Positions 8,751-16,772 are shown, counted from the first letter of the stretch. The stretch is DNA of 41,736 nucleotides from Candidatus Enterococcus murrayae (GCF_017315985.1 NZ_JAFLVR010000060.1:1-41736); one strand, 5' to 3'. Notes: a model not told the origin generated them from the sequence alone. Numbers and translations are program-made.

Positions 8751-9050
8751 TTAGAGATTAATTGCTTTCTGGATAAACCAATCAATCGTTTTTTGGTCAT
8801 AATTTGAGGCCCGATAGTCCTTGTTTATACTAGCGGATCGGGAGGACCGATCCATTGAAACAGCTAGGAACCCCCAAATATAAAAGAGGCATTCACGATC
8901 GTTTATTTCGATTCTGTATTTTTCCACTAGCGGCGCACGTGTACTACAGCACCCGTAGTTTCCGCGAGCCCACCGATCCTTGATGACAGCCTGACCATTC
9001 TGCTGAGCTTTTAGAAATAATTGCTCTAATTCGTTGTCGATTCCTATCAT
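8751..9050 (-). CDS. Hypothetical protein, 99 aa
   Basis: I do not recognise a family. The protein is soluble-looking with no signal peptide or membrane segment. Notable points are a CC pair in GNYGCCST (near residue 35), an FYIWGFLAVSMDRSS segment and a basic/aromatic C-terminus. The frame also opens at a TTG six bases upstream, but AAAGGTG seven bases before the ATG favours the start given. Monocistronic with its own terminator. It sits between the lipid kinase and the queT leader and has no obvious partner. That it is a real gene rests on the good ribosome site, length and terminator. Confidence 0.65.
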   Translation of the reverse strand: MIGIDNELEQLFLKAQQNGQAVIKDRWARGNYGCCSTRAPLVEKYRIEINDRECLFYIWGFLAVSMDRSSRSASINKDYRASNYDQKTIDWFIQKAINL

Positions 9051-9152
9051 GCTCAAACACCTTTTCTTTTGATAAAGATACTTAATACAAAAGAATTATA
9101 TCACTAGAAGTTCTGGTGGTTCAATGTTGAGGTGTTTGCTGAAAAACTTGAG

Positions 9153-9181
9153 TTGACTTACATTCTGAAAAAACGTATGCT
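9153..9181 (+). promoter_or_regulatory. queT promoter
   Basis: TTGACT, 17 bases, TATGCT. The predicted transcription start is about 9187, so the RNA would begin almost directly with the riboswitch-like leader. Confidence 0.65.
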
Positions 9182-9183
9182 GT

Positions 9184-9236
9184 AAAAGGTTCACAGCGGT
9201 TCATCAACCATCCCGCTTTAAAAAAACTCGGAGAAA
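9184..9236 (+). promoter_or_regulatory. preQ1 class I-like riboswitch before queT
   Basis: The leader contains the hallmarks of the preQ1-I aptamer in order: a purine strand AAAAGG, GGTTCACAGC (compare the B. subtilis GGTTCTAGC), a pyrimidine strand CCCGCTTT, an A-rich tail TTTAAAAAAACT, then GGAG. Between the first loop and the CCC strand there is an extra small hairpin, GGTT-CATC-AACC, not present in the minimal aptamer. The tail runs into the ribosome site of queT, which suggests control of translation. The assignment leans on the queT context and was not tested with a covariance model. Confidence 0.55.
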
Positions 9237-9247
9237 GAAGGACAATT

Positions 9248-9748
9248 ATGAATATGGTAGAAGGAAAACGAGTCAATGTCGTAGTGACCAATGGAATCAT
9301 CATGGCGCTTTATTTGGCTCTAACGATTTTAGTTACACCTGTAGCATCAGGAGCGATCCAATTTCGTATTTCGGAAAGCTTGAATCACTTAGTTGTATTT
9401 AATCGAAAATATTTGTGGGGGATCTTTGGCGGAGTCGTTGTCTATAATGCGATTTTCGGAATGGGTTGGCTCGATGTCGTTTTTGGCGGAGGGCAGACGC
9501 TGCTGGCTTTATCTTTGACAGCGATCTTGCAAAATGTCGTAAAAAATACAAAGGTTCGCCTAGCTTTGAACGTGGTGTTCTTTAGTGCAAGTATGTTTCT
9601 GATTGCACTGATGCTGAATTTAACAGCACAATGGCCTTTTTGGCCAACTTATGGCTGGACAGCATTGAGTGAGGCGATTATTATGACCGTTTCAGCACCG
9701 ATCATGTATTACCTAAATCAACGTTTGCATTTTGCAAAACAAATATAA
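9248..9748 (+). CDS. queT: QueT family preQ1/queuosine-precursor transporter
   Basis: 166 aa integral membrane protein of the QueT (COG4708) family, the substrate-binding S component of an ECF-type transporter for a queuosine precursor. About five hydrophobic helices; the ISESLNHLVVFNRKYLWGIFGG segment and the PFWPTYGWTALSEAI segment are typical. The energy-coupling module is encoded elsewhere. Ribosome site AGAAAGAAGG lies within the end of the riboswitch-like leader. Confidence 0.9.
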   Translation: MNMVEGKRVNVVVTNGIIMALYLALTILVTPVASGAIQFRISESLNHLVVFNRKYLWGIFGGVVVYNAIFGMGWLDVVFGGGQTLLALSLTAILQNVVKNTKVRLALNVVFFSASMFLIALMLNLTAQWPFWPTYGWTALSEAIIMTVSAPIMYYLNQRLHFAKQI

Positions 9749-9786
9749 AAAATGGCGGGCCTAATTATTTAGGACCGCCATTTTTG
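9746..9786. terminator. Bidirectional terminator between queT and cbpA
   Basis: AAAAATGGCGG, loop, CCGCCATTTTT; A and T tracts on both sides serve both convergent genes. Confidence 0.85.
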
Positions 9787-9795
9787 CTAGAGCGA

Positions 9796-10437
9796 TTAGT
9801 CTTGCATTGAGAGCGATTCGACTTCTTGAATCTCAAAATGTTTCCGTTCAAGATAGTCAATGATTTGATTCAGCTTGTTTTCATCAACACCGGCCGGCAG
9901 GGTAAATAGTGTACGACGCCCTTTGAGATCGTGACCGACATCTAAGGTGATGCAGCTGGCGATAGTGGTGAATTTAGAAATGATCTTCGACATTGCAGCT
10001 AAATCACCGCGTTTTCCAGTTGAAACAACCGTTATCACGTAGCTGCCAGTTTGGATATTCCAAGATTGAGATAACATATTCAATAAAGTACTGTGAGTCA
10101 AGATACCATAAAAATGGTGATCCTCATCTAAAACAGTAATGTATGGTAATTCTTTAATCGTAAAAAAGATCTTAAAAAAAGAAGTATCTAATGAAATGAA
10201 TTTTGTTGCATTTTTCAGCAAATGAGTGACTGGTAAATCCATGTCTCCGCCATTCGCTTTGTGCCGGTAAATATGCATTTTGTAGATATTGCCTCGGAAA
10301 ATTTGGTCGCTTTCATCAAGAATCGGAACACAACGAAAACCTGTGCCTTCTAAAATATCCAACGCCTCTTGCAATGTCGTCGATTCATTGATCGTCGTCA
10401 AATTCTCTTTGGGATAAACGAGACTTTTTAATAACAT
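9796..10437 (-). CDS. cbpA: CBS/ACT-domain cyclic di-AMP-binding protein, CbpA type
   Basis: 213 aa. Two CBS motifs (about residues 10-130; GFRCVPILDES and YITVLDEDHHFYGILTHSTLL) are followed by an ACT-like domain (about 135-205; GSYVITVVSTGKRGDLAAMSKI). This combination matches the Lactobacillales c-di-AMP-binding CBS protein family, whose members signal osmotic or K+ status. The ATG chosen gives MLLKSLVYPKEN and has GGAGGG seven bases upstream; an in-frame ATG 15 bases earlier would place the ribosome site inside the coding region. The specific symbol is inferred from architecture. Confidence 0.8.
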   Translation of the reverse strand: MLLKSLVYPKENLTTINESTTLQEALDILEGTGFRCVPILDESDQIFRGNIYKMHIYRHKANGGDMDLPVTHLLKNATKFISLDTSFFKIFFTIKELPYITVLDEDHHFYGILTHSTLLNMLSQSWNIQTGSYVITVVSTGKRGDLAAMSKIISKFTTIASCITLDVGHDLKGRRTLFTLPAGVDENKLNQIIDYLERKHFEIQEVESLSMQD

Positions 10438-10571
10438 CCAATAACCCTCCAATAAAGCTATTCATTCTTTCATCATATTATCATATTCTCTAGGATAAAG
10501 AAATTCATTTTAGAAACAATTCAAATTGATTGCCTAAGTACTAAAGAAAGAATTACAGCCTCTGACAAATG

Positions 10572-10600
10572 TTGACAGTTAAACGGATTGATGATAATGT
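10572..10600 (+). promoter_or_regulatory. Promoter of rpmG-secE
   Basis: TTGACA, 17 bases, TAATGT. The roughly 110-base 5' UTR carries a small perfect hairpin TTCGCT-TTT-AGCGAA (10628-10642). The rest of the 278-base gap between cbpA and rpmG shows nothing else. Confidence 0.55.
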
Positions 10601-10715
10601 TAGTCTGTGACTTTTTGAGGTTGTTCATTCGCTTTTAGCGAAGAGTAAACAATATGAAGTTTTTCGCGAGAAAAATGAATACATTAATATTAATAGGAAT
10701 TAGGAGTAGATCGCT

Positions 10716-10868
10716 ATGGCATCAAAAAAAGCGGCTCTGGCCTGCACGGTTTGTGGTTCAAGAAACTACACAAAATCAGTGAGCGAAGGCAAACGCGGCG
10801 AGCGTTTAGAGATCAATAAGTTTTGCAAACATTGTAATCAGTATACGATACATAAAGAAACAAAATAA
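10716..10868 (+). CDS. rpmG: 50S ribosomal protein L33
   Basis: 50 aa. Zinc-ribbon L33 with all four Cys: C10, C13, C37, C40 (CTVC and CKHC). It starts [19 protein letters not shown] and ends HKETK, matching the L33 paralogue that precedes secE in Firmicutes. Ribosome site TAGGAG. The four Cys make it a zinc-dependent (C+) form. Confidence 0.93.
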   Translation: MASKKAALACTVCGSRNYTKSVSEGKRGERLEINKFCKHCNQYTIHKETK

Positions 10869-10892
10869 TTAACAAACTAGGGGGATAATCAA

Positions 10893-11063
10893 TTGAACTT
10901 TTTACGCAGTGTCAGAGAGGAAATGAAGCTTGTTTCATGGCCTTCAAAAAAACAATTGCGCCATGATTCGCTAGTCGTAATCGAAACAGCAATCATTTTT
11001 GCTTTGATGTTTTTCATCATGGATACAGCGATTCAAGCATTGATCAATTTGGTCATTCGCTAG
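10893..11063 (+). CDS. secE: Preprotein translocase subunit SecE
   Basis: 56 aa, one C-terminal transmembrane helix (about residues 28-52) preceded by the amphipathic, conserved EEMKLVSWPSKKQLRHDS segment that clamps SecY. The short single-span form is normal for Gram-positives. The start is a TTG with AGGGGGA upstream; no ATG would give the conserved N-terminus. 24 bases after rpmG, so co-transcribed. Confidence 0.93.
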   Translation: MNFLRSVREEMKLVSWPSKKQLRHDSLVVIETAIIFALMFFIMDTAIQALINLVIR

Positions 11064-11083
11064 TAGCCAATTCAAAAAAAGCA

Positions 11084-11131
11084 TGTTATACTATTTGAGA
11101 GAAAAAACCTTGGTACTGCTGAGGTTTTTTT
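11084..11131 (+). promoter_or_regulatory. Extended -10 promoter and attenuator-like hairpin before nusG
   Basis: TG-T-TATACT (11084-11092) is an extended -10 box without a clear -35. Just downstream AAAAAACCT pairs with AGGTTTTTT (11102-11110 with 11122-11130) and the stem ends in a T-run, forming an intrinsic-terminator shape 20 bases before nusG. It may partly stop rpmG-secE transcripts and tune nusG expression. Confidence 0.45.
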
Positions 11132-11150
11132 ATTTTAGAACGAGGAGCCG

Positions 11151-11702
11151 ATGGCAAAAATGGAATCTTTTGAAAAACAATGGTATGTATTGCATACTTA
11201 TTCCGGCTATGAAAACAAAGTAAAAGCAAACATAGAATCACGTGCACAAAGTATGCGGATGGAAGACTACATTTTCCGTGTAGTTGTCCCGGAAGAAACA
11301 GAAATGGAAGTTAAAGGCGGTAAAGAAAAAGAAATCGTCCATAAGACGTTTCCTGGGTATGTGTTAGTAGAAATGGTCATGACAGATGATTCTTGGTATG
11401 TTGTTCGTAATACACCAGGTGTAACTGGTTTCGTCGGTTCACATGGTGCCGGAAGCAAGCCAGCGCCATTGATGCCTGAGGAAATCAACCATATCTTGCG
11501 TTCATTAGGTATGAGCACTCGTCAACACGAGCTAGAAGTAGAAGTTGGAGAAACAGTGAAAATCATCGAAGGGGCTTTTGCCGGTCTTGAAGGTGTGATC
11601 ACTGAAATCGATGAAGAGCGCGATAAGATCAAGGCGAACATCGATATGTTCGGTCGTGAAACAAGTACCGAATTAGATTTTGATCAAATCGATAAAATTT
11701 AA
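11151..11702 (+). CDS. nusG: Transcription termination/antitermination factor NusG
   Basis: 183 aa. The NGN domain (about residues 8-115: QWYVLHTYSGYENKVKANIE, FPGYVLVEMVM, NTPGVTGFVG) binds the RNA polymerase clamp. The C-terminal KOW domain (about 128-160: GETVKIIEGAFAGLEGVI) contacts S10/Rho or RNA. ATG with GAGGAGC upstream. It follows secE as usual, but is followed by a strong terminator and unrelated genes instead of rplK. Confidence 0.96.
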   Translation: MAKMESFEKQWYVLHTYSGYENKVKANIESRAQSMRMEDYIFRVVVPEETEMEVKGGKEKEIVHKTFPGYVLVEMVMTDDSWYVVRNTPGVTGFVGSHGAGSKPAPLMPEEINHILRSLGMSTRQHELEVEVGETVKIIEGAFAGLEGVITEIDEERDKIKANIDMFGRETSTELDFDQIDKI

Positions 11703-11715
11703 TTTGCTAAGCATG

Positions 11716-11744
11716 CCGAGACGAGCTGTCTCGGTTTTTCTTTT
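11716..11744 (+). terminator. nusG terminator
   Basis: CCGAGAC-GAGCT-GTCTCGG followed by TTTTTCTTTT. Confidence 0.88.
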
Positions 11745-11815
11745 GCATTTTTCTCGAAGTGAAAGAAACGGTGCAGAGTTGGTAAACAGCTTTAAAAAAA
11801 GTTCATACGCTTTTG

Positions 11816-11844
11816 TTGAGTTACCGATCATCTGTGACTATAGT
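11816..11844 (+). promoter_or_regulatory. Promoter of the lipoprotein hydrolase gene
   Basis: TTGAGT, 17 bases, TATAGT, about 70 bases before the ATG. Confidence 0.6.
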
Positions 11845-11912
11845 AGAGGATATAAAATCAAAAGTGAGCTTGACTCATTTGAAAAGAAGTTAAGAAGCGG
11901 AGAGTACAACAT

Positions 11913-12776
11913 ATGAAAAAAATAATTTTAAGCTTATTTTTCATGACGGCAATTTTTGCACTGATTGGATGCGGATCAGGTGAGTCAAAGCAAACAGAAA
12001 AAACGGAAAAATCCCCTGCAGCGGCGACGTCCAAGGAAAAAAATGCCTTGACAAAAAGTGCGGTACCGACCGTGTTCATTCATGGATATGGCGGGACGGT
12101 CAATTCTTTTGGTGGAATGATCCAGCGCTTTTCCAATGAGTGGAAAACCAAAAAAGAAATGCTGATTACCGTTCAAGCAGATGGCACATTAACTGTCGAT
12201 GGTCAACTTAGCAAAGAAAAAAGCAACCCTAGTGTGCAAGTTTTATTTGCGGCAAATAAAGACAATGAATGGAATCAAACTGAATGGATCTATACTGTTT
12301 TAAAATATTTGAAGCAGCAGGGTGTGGCGCAAGTGAATTTAGTCGGACACTCGATGGGTGGAGTCAGTTCATTACGATATTTGACGACATACGGCCAACC
12401 AAGCGATGCATCGAAAATCAATAAGTTCATTTCTATCGGTGCACCGTTCAATGATTTTACCGAATCATCTGAATCTATTGAGGACGTATTAAAAAGCGGT
12501 CGAGAAACAAAAGCTAGTCGTTACGTAGATTACGAGAATGGTATTTCCAATGTACCGAATGACCTTCCCATCTTTTTAGTTGCAGGGAAATTAGATGAAA
12601 AGACTGATTCGGACGGTACAGTGCCACTTAACAGTGCATTAGCTACTTATTCCTTATTAAAAGATCATGGTAATCCAATCAGCTACCAAATTTTTACTGG
12701 TTCAAATGCTCAACATAGCCAACTGCACGAAAACACAGGTGTTGATCAGGCAATTGCAAACTTTTTGTGGAAGTAA
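11913..12776 (+). CDS. Alpha/beta hydrolase lipoprotein, DUF915 family
   Basis: 287 aa. Signal peptide with lipobox ALIGC (lipidated C20), then a charged linker, so it is anchored outside the membrane. Hydrolase features: oxyanion segment VFIHGYGGT near residue 52, nucleophile elbow GHSMGG with S147, an Asp near the C-terminal KLDEKTDSDGTVP segment, and a His in AQHSQLHENTG. This matches the DUF915 family of secreted alpha/beta hydrolases in lactic acid bacteria. Substrate unknown. It has its own promoter and starts the block lying between nusG and rplK. Confidence 0.85.
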   Translation: MKKIILSLFFMTAIFALIGCGSGESKQTEKTEKSPAAATSKEKNALTKSAVPTVFIHGYGGTVNSFGGMIQRFSNEWKTKKEMLITVQADGTLTVDGQLSKEKSNPSVQVLFAANKDNEWNQTEWIYTVLKYLKQQGVAQVNLVGHSMGGVSSLRYLTTYGQPSDASKINKFISIGAPFNDFTESSESIEDVLKSGRETKASRYVDYENGISNVPNDLPIFLVAGKLDEKTDSDGTVPLNSALATYSLLKDHGNPISYQIFTGSNAQHSQLHENTGVDQAIANFLWK

Positions 12777-12811
12777 GACGACATAGGATTTAAACAGCGA
12801 TTTCGTCTTTG
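12775..12811 (+). terminator. Weak terminator after the DUF915 hydrolase
   Basis: AAGACGA and TCGTCTT pair across a 21-nt loop, ending in a short T-run. The stem overlaps the stop codon. Confidence 0.35.
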
Positions 12812-12835
12812 CAGGAAGATTAGAAGACAATTTGC

Positions 12836-12864
12836 TTGCTTACTTTTTGTAAGAGTATTAAGAT
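12836..12864 (+). promoter_or_regulatory. lactate oxidase promoter
   Basis: TTGCTT, 17 bases, TAAGAT; the spacer includes a small CTTAC/GTAAG inverted repeat. Confidence 0.5.
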
Positions 12865-12897
12865 AACTCATGTATTCAAAAGAAAGAAGGATTTATC

Positions 12898-14004
12898 ATG
12901 ACTTATCAGGCAAGTAACGAAGAGCATCCAATTGAAATTATAAATATTGCTTCATTAGAAGGACGCGTAAAAGAGCGCATGGAAAAAGGAGCGTTCGGTT
13001 ACATTCGCGGCGGTTCTGAAGACGAATGGACAATGAAAGAAAATACTTCTTCATTTCATAATAAAACGATTATGCCGCGTGTATTAAGAGGAATCGATCA
13101 TGCTGATCTCCACACAAAGCTTTGGGATATTGATTTAGCCACACCGATTATTCAAGCCCCATCCGCTGCTCAAGGCTTAGCTCATGAAAAGGGTGAAGCC
13201 GATACAGCTAAGGGTGTTGCTGCTGCCGGATCGATTTTTTCAATCAGTACGTATGCCAATACAACGATCGAAGATGCCGCAGCAGCTGCACCAAATGCAC
13301 CGCAATTTTTCCAATTGTATATGAGTAAAGACGACGGATTTAATGCATTTATCTTAGAAAAAGCAGTTAAAGCCGGAGCGAAAGCCGTCATTTTGACTGC
13401 GGATTCAACACTTGGCGGTTATCGAGAGGAAGACATCGTCAATAAATTTCAATTTCCGCTGCCAATGCCAAACTTAGCCGCTTATAGTGCAGAAAGCGAT
13501 AGCGGCGATGGTGAAGGAAAAGGAATTGCGGAAATTTATGCGGCAGCCAAGCAAGGCTTAGTTCCTGAAGATATTAAGAAAATCAAAGATTTAACGAGTT
13601 TACCTGTTTTTGTTAAGGGAATCCAATCACCTGAGGATGCTGAAGTTGCGATTGCAGCAGGTGCCGATGGTATCTGGATATCAAACCATGGTGGTCGTCA
13701 GTTAGACGGCGGCCCAGCATCATTTGATGTACTGCCATTAATTGCCGGTGTTGTGAATAAACGTGTGCCGATTGTTTTTGACAGCGGTGTACGTCGCGGT
13801 GAACATGTTTTTAAAGCTTTAGCTAGTGGAGCTGACTTGGTCGCAATTGGACGGCCGGTAATTTACGGGTTAAACCTTGGGGGCGCTGAAGGAGTTACTT
13901 CTGTTTTTAATCATTTAAACAAAGAGCTCTCAATCACAATGCAGCTTGCCGGCACAAGGACCATTGATGAAGTGAAGAATACAAGACTATATGACGCTAA
14001 ATAA
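12898..14004 (+). CDS. L-lactate oxidase (FMN-dependent alpha-hydroxy acid oxidase)
   Basis: 368 aa, alpha/beta-barrel flavoenzyme of the LOX/glycolate-oxidase family, cytosolic. It oxidises L-lactate to pyruvate, reducing O2 to H2O2. The catalytic His is H264 in SNHGGRQLDGG with R267 next to it; further substrate residues are Y35 (GAFGYIRGG), Y141 (FQLYMSKDD) and R176 (GGYREED), in register with Aerococcus lactate oxidase. FMN phosphate site: FDSGVRRGEHVFKALASGAD. The sequence from KGIQSPEDAE onward is very close to known lactate oxidases. A long-chain hydroxyacid oxidase is possible but less likely. ATG with AAGAAGGA upstream. Confidence 0.88.
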   Translation: MTYQASNEEHPIEIINIASLEGRVKERMEKGAFGYIRGGSEDEWTMKENTSSFHNKTIMPRVLRGIDHADLHTKLWDIDLATPIIQAPSAAQGLAHEKGEADTAKGVAAAGSIFSISTYANTTIEDAAAAAPNAPQFFQLYMSKDDGFNAFILEKAVKAGAKAVILTADSTLGGYREEDIVNKFQFPLPMPNLAAYSAESDSGDGEGKGIAEIYAAAKQGLVPEDIKKIKDLTSLPVFVKGIQSPEDAEVAIAAGADGIWISNHGGRQLDGGPASFDVLPLIAGVVNKRVPIVFDSGVRRGEHVFKALASGADLVAIGRPVIYGLNLGGAEGVTSVFNHLNKELSITMQLAGTRTIDEVKNTRLYDAK

Positions 14005-14017
14005 TTAGATAATTGAT

Positions 14018-14057
14018 ACTGCACTAAGAAGATTTTTTTCTTGGTGCAGTTTTTTTG
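14018..14057 (+). terminator. Terminator after lactate oxidase
   Basis: ACTGCACTAAGAA pairs with TTCTTGGTGCAGT (one G-T pair), followed by seven T. Confidence 0.88.
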
Positions 14058-14065
14058 CGTTTTTC

Positions 14066-14119
14066 TTGCACACGGTTTCTTTTTAGTTTATTATTAACTA
14101 ATAAATTAGGTGAACCTAA
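14066..14119 (+). promoter_or_regulatory. Promoter and DtxR/MntR-type operator of the manganese ABC operon
   Basis: TTGCAC, 17 bases, TATTAT (14066-14094). Directly downstream, over the expected start site, is the perfect inverted repeat TTAGGT-GA-ACCTAA (14106-14119). This sequence and placement fit the metal-dependent DtxR/MntR/EfaR regulators, which block transcription when Mn2+ is plentiful. The regulator itself is not in the window. Confidence 0.7.
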
Positions 14120-14139
14120 AATAAGAAAGAGGGGTATCT

Positions 14140-14889
14140 ATGCAAACAATTCGTGTAGAAAATTTATCGGTTGCTTATCGTGGAAAAATCGCTTTGCAAC
14201 GGGTTAATTTGGAACTATCTGCAGGGAAATTGACTGGAATCGTTGGTCCTAATGGTGCTGGTAAGTCCACGTTAATGAAAGGAATAATGCAGCTGATAAA
14301 AACACAATCAGGAAAAATTTTTTATGGCGAACAGCCGCTTAATAGGCAAAGGCAAAAAATTGCTTATGTCGAACAACGACAAGACATCGATTTGAGTTTT
14401 CCAATAGATGTATTTGGTGTTGTGTTGTTTGGAACATATTCGCATCTTAAGCTGTTTCAACGACCAGGGAAAAAAGAGAAAAAACTTGCGTCCAAGTGCT
14501 TGGAGGAAGTGGGACTGTCAGAATTTGCTAATCGGCAAATAAGCGAATTGTCTGGAGGACAGCTGCAGCGTGTGTTTATTGCACGGGCATTGGCGCAGCG
14601 AGCAGAGTGGATTTTACTGGATGAGCCCTTTGCTGGTATCGACGCCGCAAGCGAAAAAATCATTATTGAGTTATTGAAGAAATTACGAGATGAAGGGAAG
14701 TCAATCGTGATCGTCCATCATGATCTTCATAAAGTCACGGATTATTTCGATGAAGTGATTTTATTAAATAAAGACCTAATTGCTTCAGGTCCAGTTGCTC
14801 AAACATATACAACGAAAAATATGGAAAAAACTTATGGCAGCGAAATTACTCAGATGTTGGGAGTAGGAGGTGCTGGCTTTGCTACATGA
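14140..14889 (+). CDS. efaC: Manganese ABC transporter, ATP-binding protein (EfaC/MntB-like)
   Basis: 249 aa ABC ATPase. Walker A is GPNGAGKST (residues about 36-44), the Q-loop lies in YVEQRQDIDLSFP, the ABC signature is LSGGQLQRV, and Walker B is WILLDEPFAGID, followed by the H-loop in VHHDL. It energises the adjacent permease and lipoprotein. The gene order ATPase-permease-lipoprotein matches enterococcal efaCBA. ATG with AGAGGGG upstream. Its 3' end overlaps the permease start by 11 bases, indicating coupled translation. Confidence 0.9.
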   Translation: MQTIRVENLSVAYRGKIALQRVNLELSAGKLTGIVGPNGAGKSTLMKGIMQLIKTQSGKIFYGEQPLNRQRQKIAYVEQRQDIDLSFPIDVFGVVLFGTYSHLKLFQRPGKKEKKLASKCLEEVGLSEFANRQISELSGGQLQRVFIARALAQRAEWILLDEPFAGIDAASEKIIIELLKKLRDEGKSIVIVHHDLHKVTDYFDEVILLNKDLIASGPVAQTYTTKNMEKTYGSEITQMLGVGGAGFAT

Positions 14890-15745
14890 TTTTCTTCAAG
14901 GGTTAATCGACTATCAGTTTTTACAAAATGCCTTAATCACTTCTGTCATGGTAGGAGTATCAGCTGGTGTAATAGGTTCCTTTATCATTTTACGCGGGAT
15001 GTCGTTGATGGGAGATGCCATCTCTCATGCGGTACTACCTGGGGTGGCGATCTCTTACATGTTAGGAAGCAGCTATATTATCGGAGCAACTTTTTTTGGG
15101 CTATTTTCCGCGGCTTTGATTGGTTTTATCAGCAAACACAGTCGCTTAAAAAATGATACAGCGATTGGGATCGTGTTTAGTTCCTTTTTCGCACTAGGGA
15201 TTATATTAATTTCATTTGCTCGCAGTGCAACGGATCTTTATCATATCCTTTTTGGAAATGTTTTGGCGGTTCGCGATTCAGACATGTATTTAACGGCGAT
15301 CGTAATGGTTATTGTCGTATTCGTTGTTTTACTTTTTTATAAACAATTGAAATTGACATCATTTGCGCCAACGATGGCTCAGTCGTACGGCTGGAATATT
15401 GGTCTAATTAATTATGGCTTGATGTTTCTATTGACGCTAGTAGCAGTGACCTCCTTGCAAACTGTAGGGACAATTCTTGTGATTGCTATGTTGATTACCC
15501 CTGCGGCTGCAGCCTATCAATTAACTAATAAGCTGTCAGTCATGGTGGGATTGTCCACATTATTTGGTGTGTTAAGTGCGATTATCGGTCTGTATTTTAG
15601 CTATAGTTACAATCTTCCTTCAGGAGCGACGATCGTGATGACGGCGGCAGTAATTTTCATTGCAGCCTTTCTTTTTTCACCTACTAAAGGGCTGATTCAA
15701 CAGCTGCGAAAGGATGCTCAGTCTGCTGCTTCAAGTGTGAAGTAG
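14879..15745 (+). CDS. efaB: Manganese ABC transporter, permease (EfaB/MntC-like)
   Basis: 288 aa, ABC-3 family membrane subunit with about eight to nine transmembrane helices. The family segment GVSAGVIGSFIILRGMSLMGDAISHAVLPGVA lies near residues 27-58. Start choice: the TTG at 14879 has AGGAGG eight bases upstream and yields MLHDFLQGLIDYQFLQN; a GTG nine bases earlier is possible but overlaps that ribosome site. Second gene of the efaCBA-like operon. Confidence 0.9.
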   Translation: MLHDFLQGLIDYQFLQNALITSVMVGVSAGVIGSFIILRGMSLMGDAISHAVLPGVAISYMLGSSYIIGATFFGLFSAALIGFISKHSRLKNDTAIGIVFSSFFALGIILISFARSATDLYHILFGNVLAVRDSDMYLTAIVMVIVVFVVLLFYKQLKLTSFAPTMAQSYGWNIGLINYGLMFLLTLVAVTSLQTVGTILVIAMLITPAAAAYQLTNKLSVMVGLSTLFGVLSAIIGLYFSYSYNLPSGATIVMTAAVIFIAAFLFSPTKGLIQQLRKDAQSAASSVK

Positions 15746-15803
15746 ACGAGATGTATAAATATGACAGCTAACGAGTAATTATAATCGAAAAGGAAGTGAA
15801 GGC

Positions 15804-16733
15804 ATGAAGCGTAAAAAACTGATTATTGCAGGGATCATCGGATTAATCATGCTCACAGGTTGTGGGGCAAAAAGCAAAGAGTCATCTGACACCAAGACTT
15901 CAAAGAAAGTAGAAGTGGTTGCGACCAATTCAATCATTGCAGATATGGTCAAGGAAGTAGGAAAAGATCAGGTGAGTATTCATAGTATTGTGCCGGTTGG
16001 GACAGACCCCCATGAATATGAGCCATTACCTGAGGATATAAAAAAAGCCAGTGAAGCGGAAATCGTTTTTTACAATGGCTTGAATTTAGAGACTGGTAAC
16101 GGCTGGTTTAACAAGCTGATGGAAACGGCAAAGAAGAAGGAAAATGAAGATTATTTTGCAGTGAGTAAAGAGGTTGAACCGATTCATCTGATCAGTAACA
16201 GCAAACAAGCAGATCCGCATGCATGGCTGGATATTTCTAACGGTGTTTTATATGTACATCAGATTCAGTCCATTTTAAGTAAAAAAGATCCAAGTAACAA
16301 AGAAAATTATCAGAAGCATGCAGAAACATATATCAATAAACTAAAAAAATTGGATGCTTCAGCAAAAAAAGAATTCGCCGATATTCCAATTGAGAAAAAA
16401 CTATTAGTAACAAGCGAAGGAGCCTTCAACTACTTTTCTAAGGCATATGACATACCAGCTGCGTATATCTGGGAAATCAATACGGAAAGTCAAGGAACAC
16501 CAGAGCAAATGAAACAGATAATTAAAAAGGTTCGAGCATCACAAGTTCCTTCTTTGTTTGTTGAGACAAGCGTCGACAAACGCAGTATGGAGCGCTTATC
16601 TAAGGAAGCAAGTCTGCCGATTTATAGTGATTTGTTTACCGACTCACTAGCAAAAGCGGGAAGTAATGGTGACAGCTATTACAAAATGATGAAGTGGAAT
16701 CTCGATAAGATCCATGAAGGTCTGACGAAATAA
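15804..16733 (+). CDS. efaA: Manganese-binding lipoprotein (EfaA/PsaA-like)
   Basis: 309 aa substrate-binding protein of cluster A-I. Lipobox MLTGC with lipidated C20. The four metal ligands are clear: H70 (DPHEYEP), H139 (DPHAWLD), E205 (TSEGAFNYF) and D280 (YSDLFTDSL). This is the same set and almost the same numbering as pneumococcal PsaA, which supports Mn2+ over Zn2+; there is no His-rich loop. In enterococci this protein is also an adhesin and endocarditis antigen. ATG with GGAAGTGAAGG upstream; last gene of the operon. Confidence 0.92.
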   Translation: MKRKKLIIAGIIGLIMLTGCGAKSKESSDTKTSKKVEVVATNSIIADMVKEVGKDQVSIHSIVPVGTDPHEYEPLPEDIKKASEAEIVFYNGLNLETGNGWFNKLMETAKKKENEDYFAVSKEVEPIHLISNSKQADPHAWLDISNGVLYVHQIQSILSKKDPSNKENYQKHAETYINKLKKLDASAKKEFADIPIEKKLLVTSEGAFNYFSKAYDIPAAYIWEINTESQGTPEQMKQIIKKVRASQVPSLFVETSVDKRSMERLSKEASLPIYSDLFTDSLAKAGSNGDSYYKMMKWNLDKIHEGLTK

Positions 16734-16734
16734 T

Positions 16735-16766
16735 AAAAGCAGCTGACTTCTGATCAGCTGCTTTTT
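16735..16766. terminator. Bidirectional terminator between efaA and sdaAA
   Basis: AAAAGCAGCTGA, 7-nt loop, TCAGCTGCTTTTT, between convergent genes. Confidence 0.85.
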
Positions 16767-16772
16767 GTTCGA

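Noticed and set aside
11680-11916. 78-codon frame bridging the end of nusG and the lipoprotein gene
   Set aside because: It runs through the nusG terminator hairpin and the next promoter and has no ribosome site.
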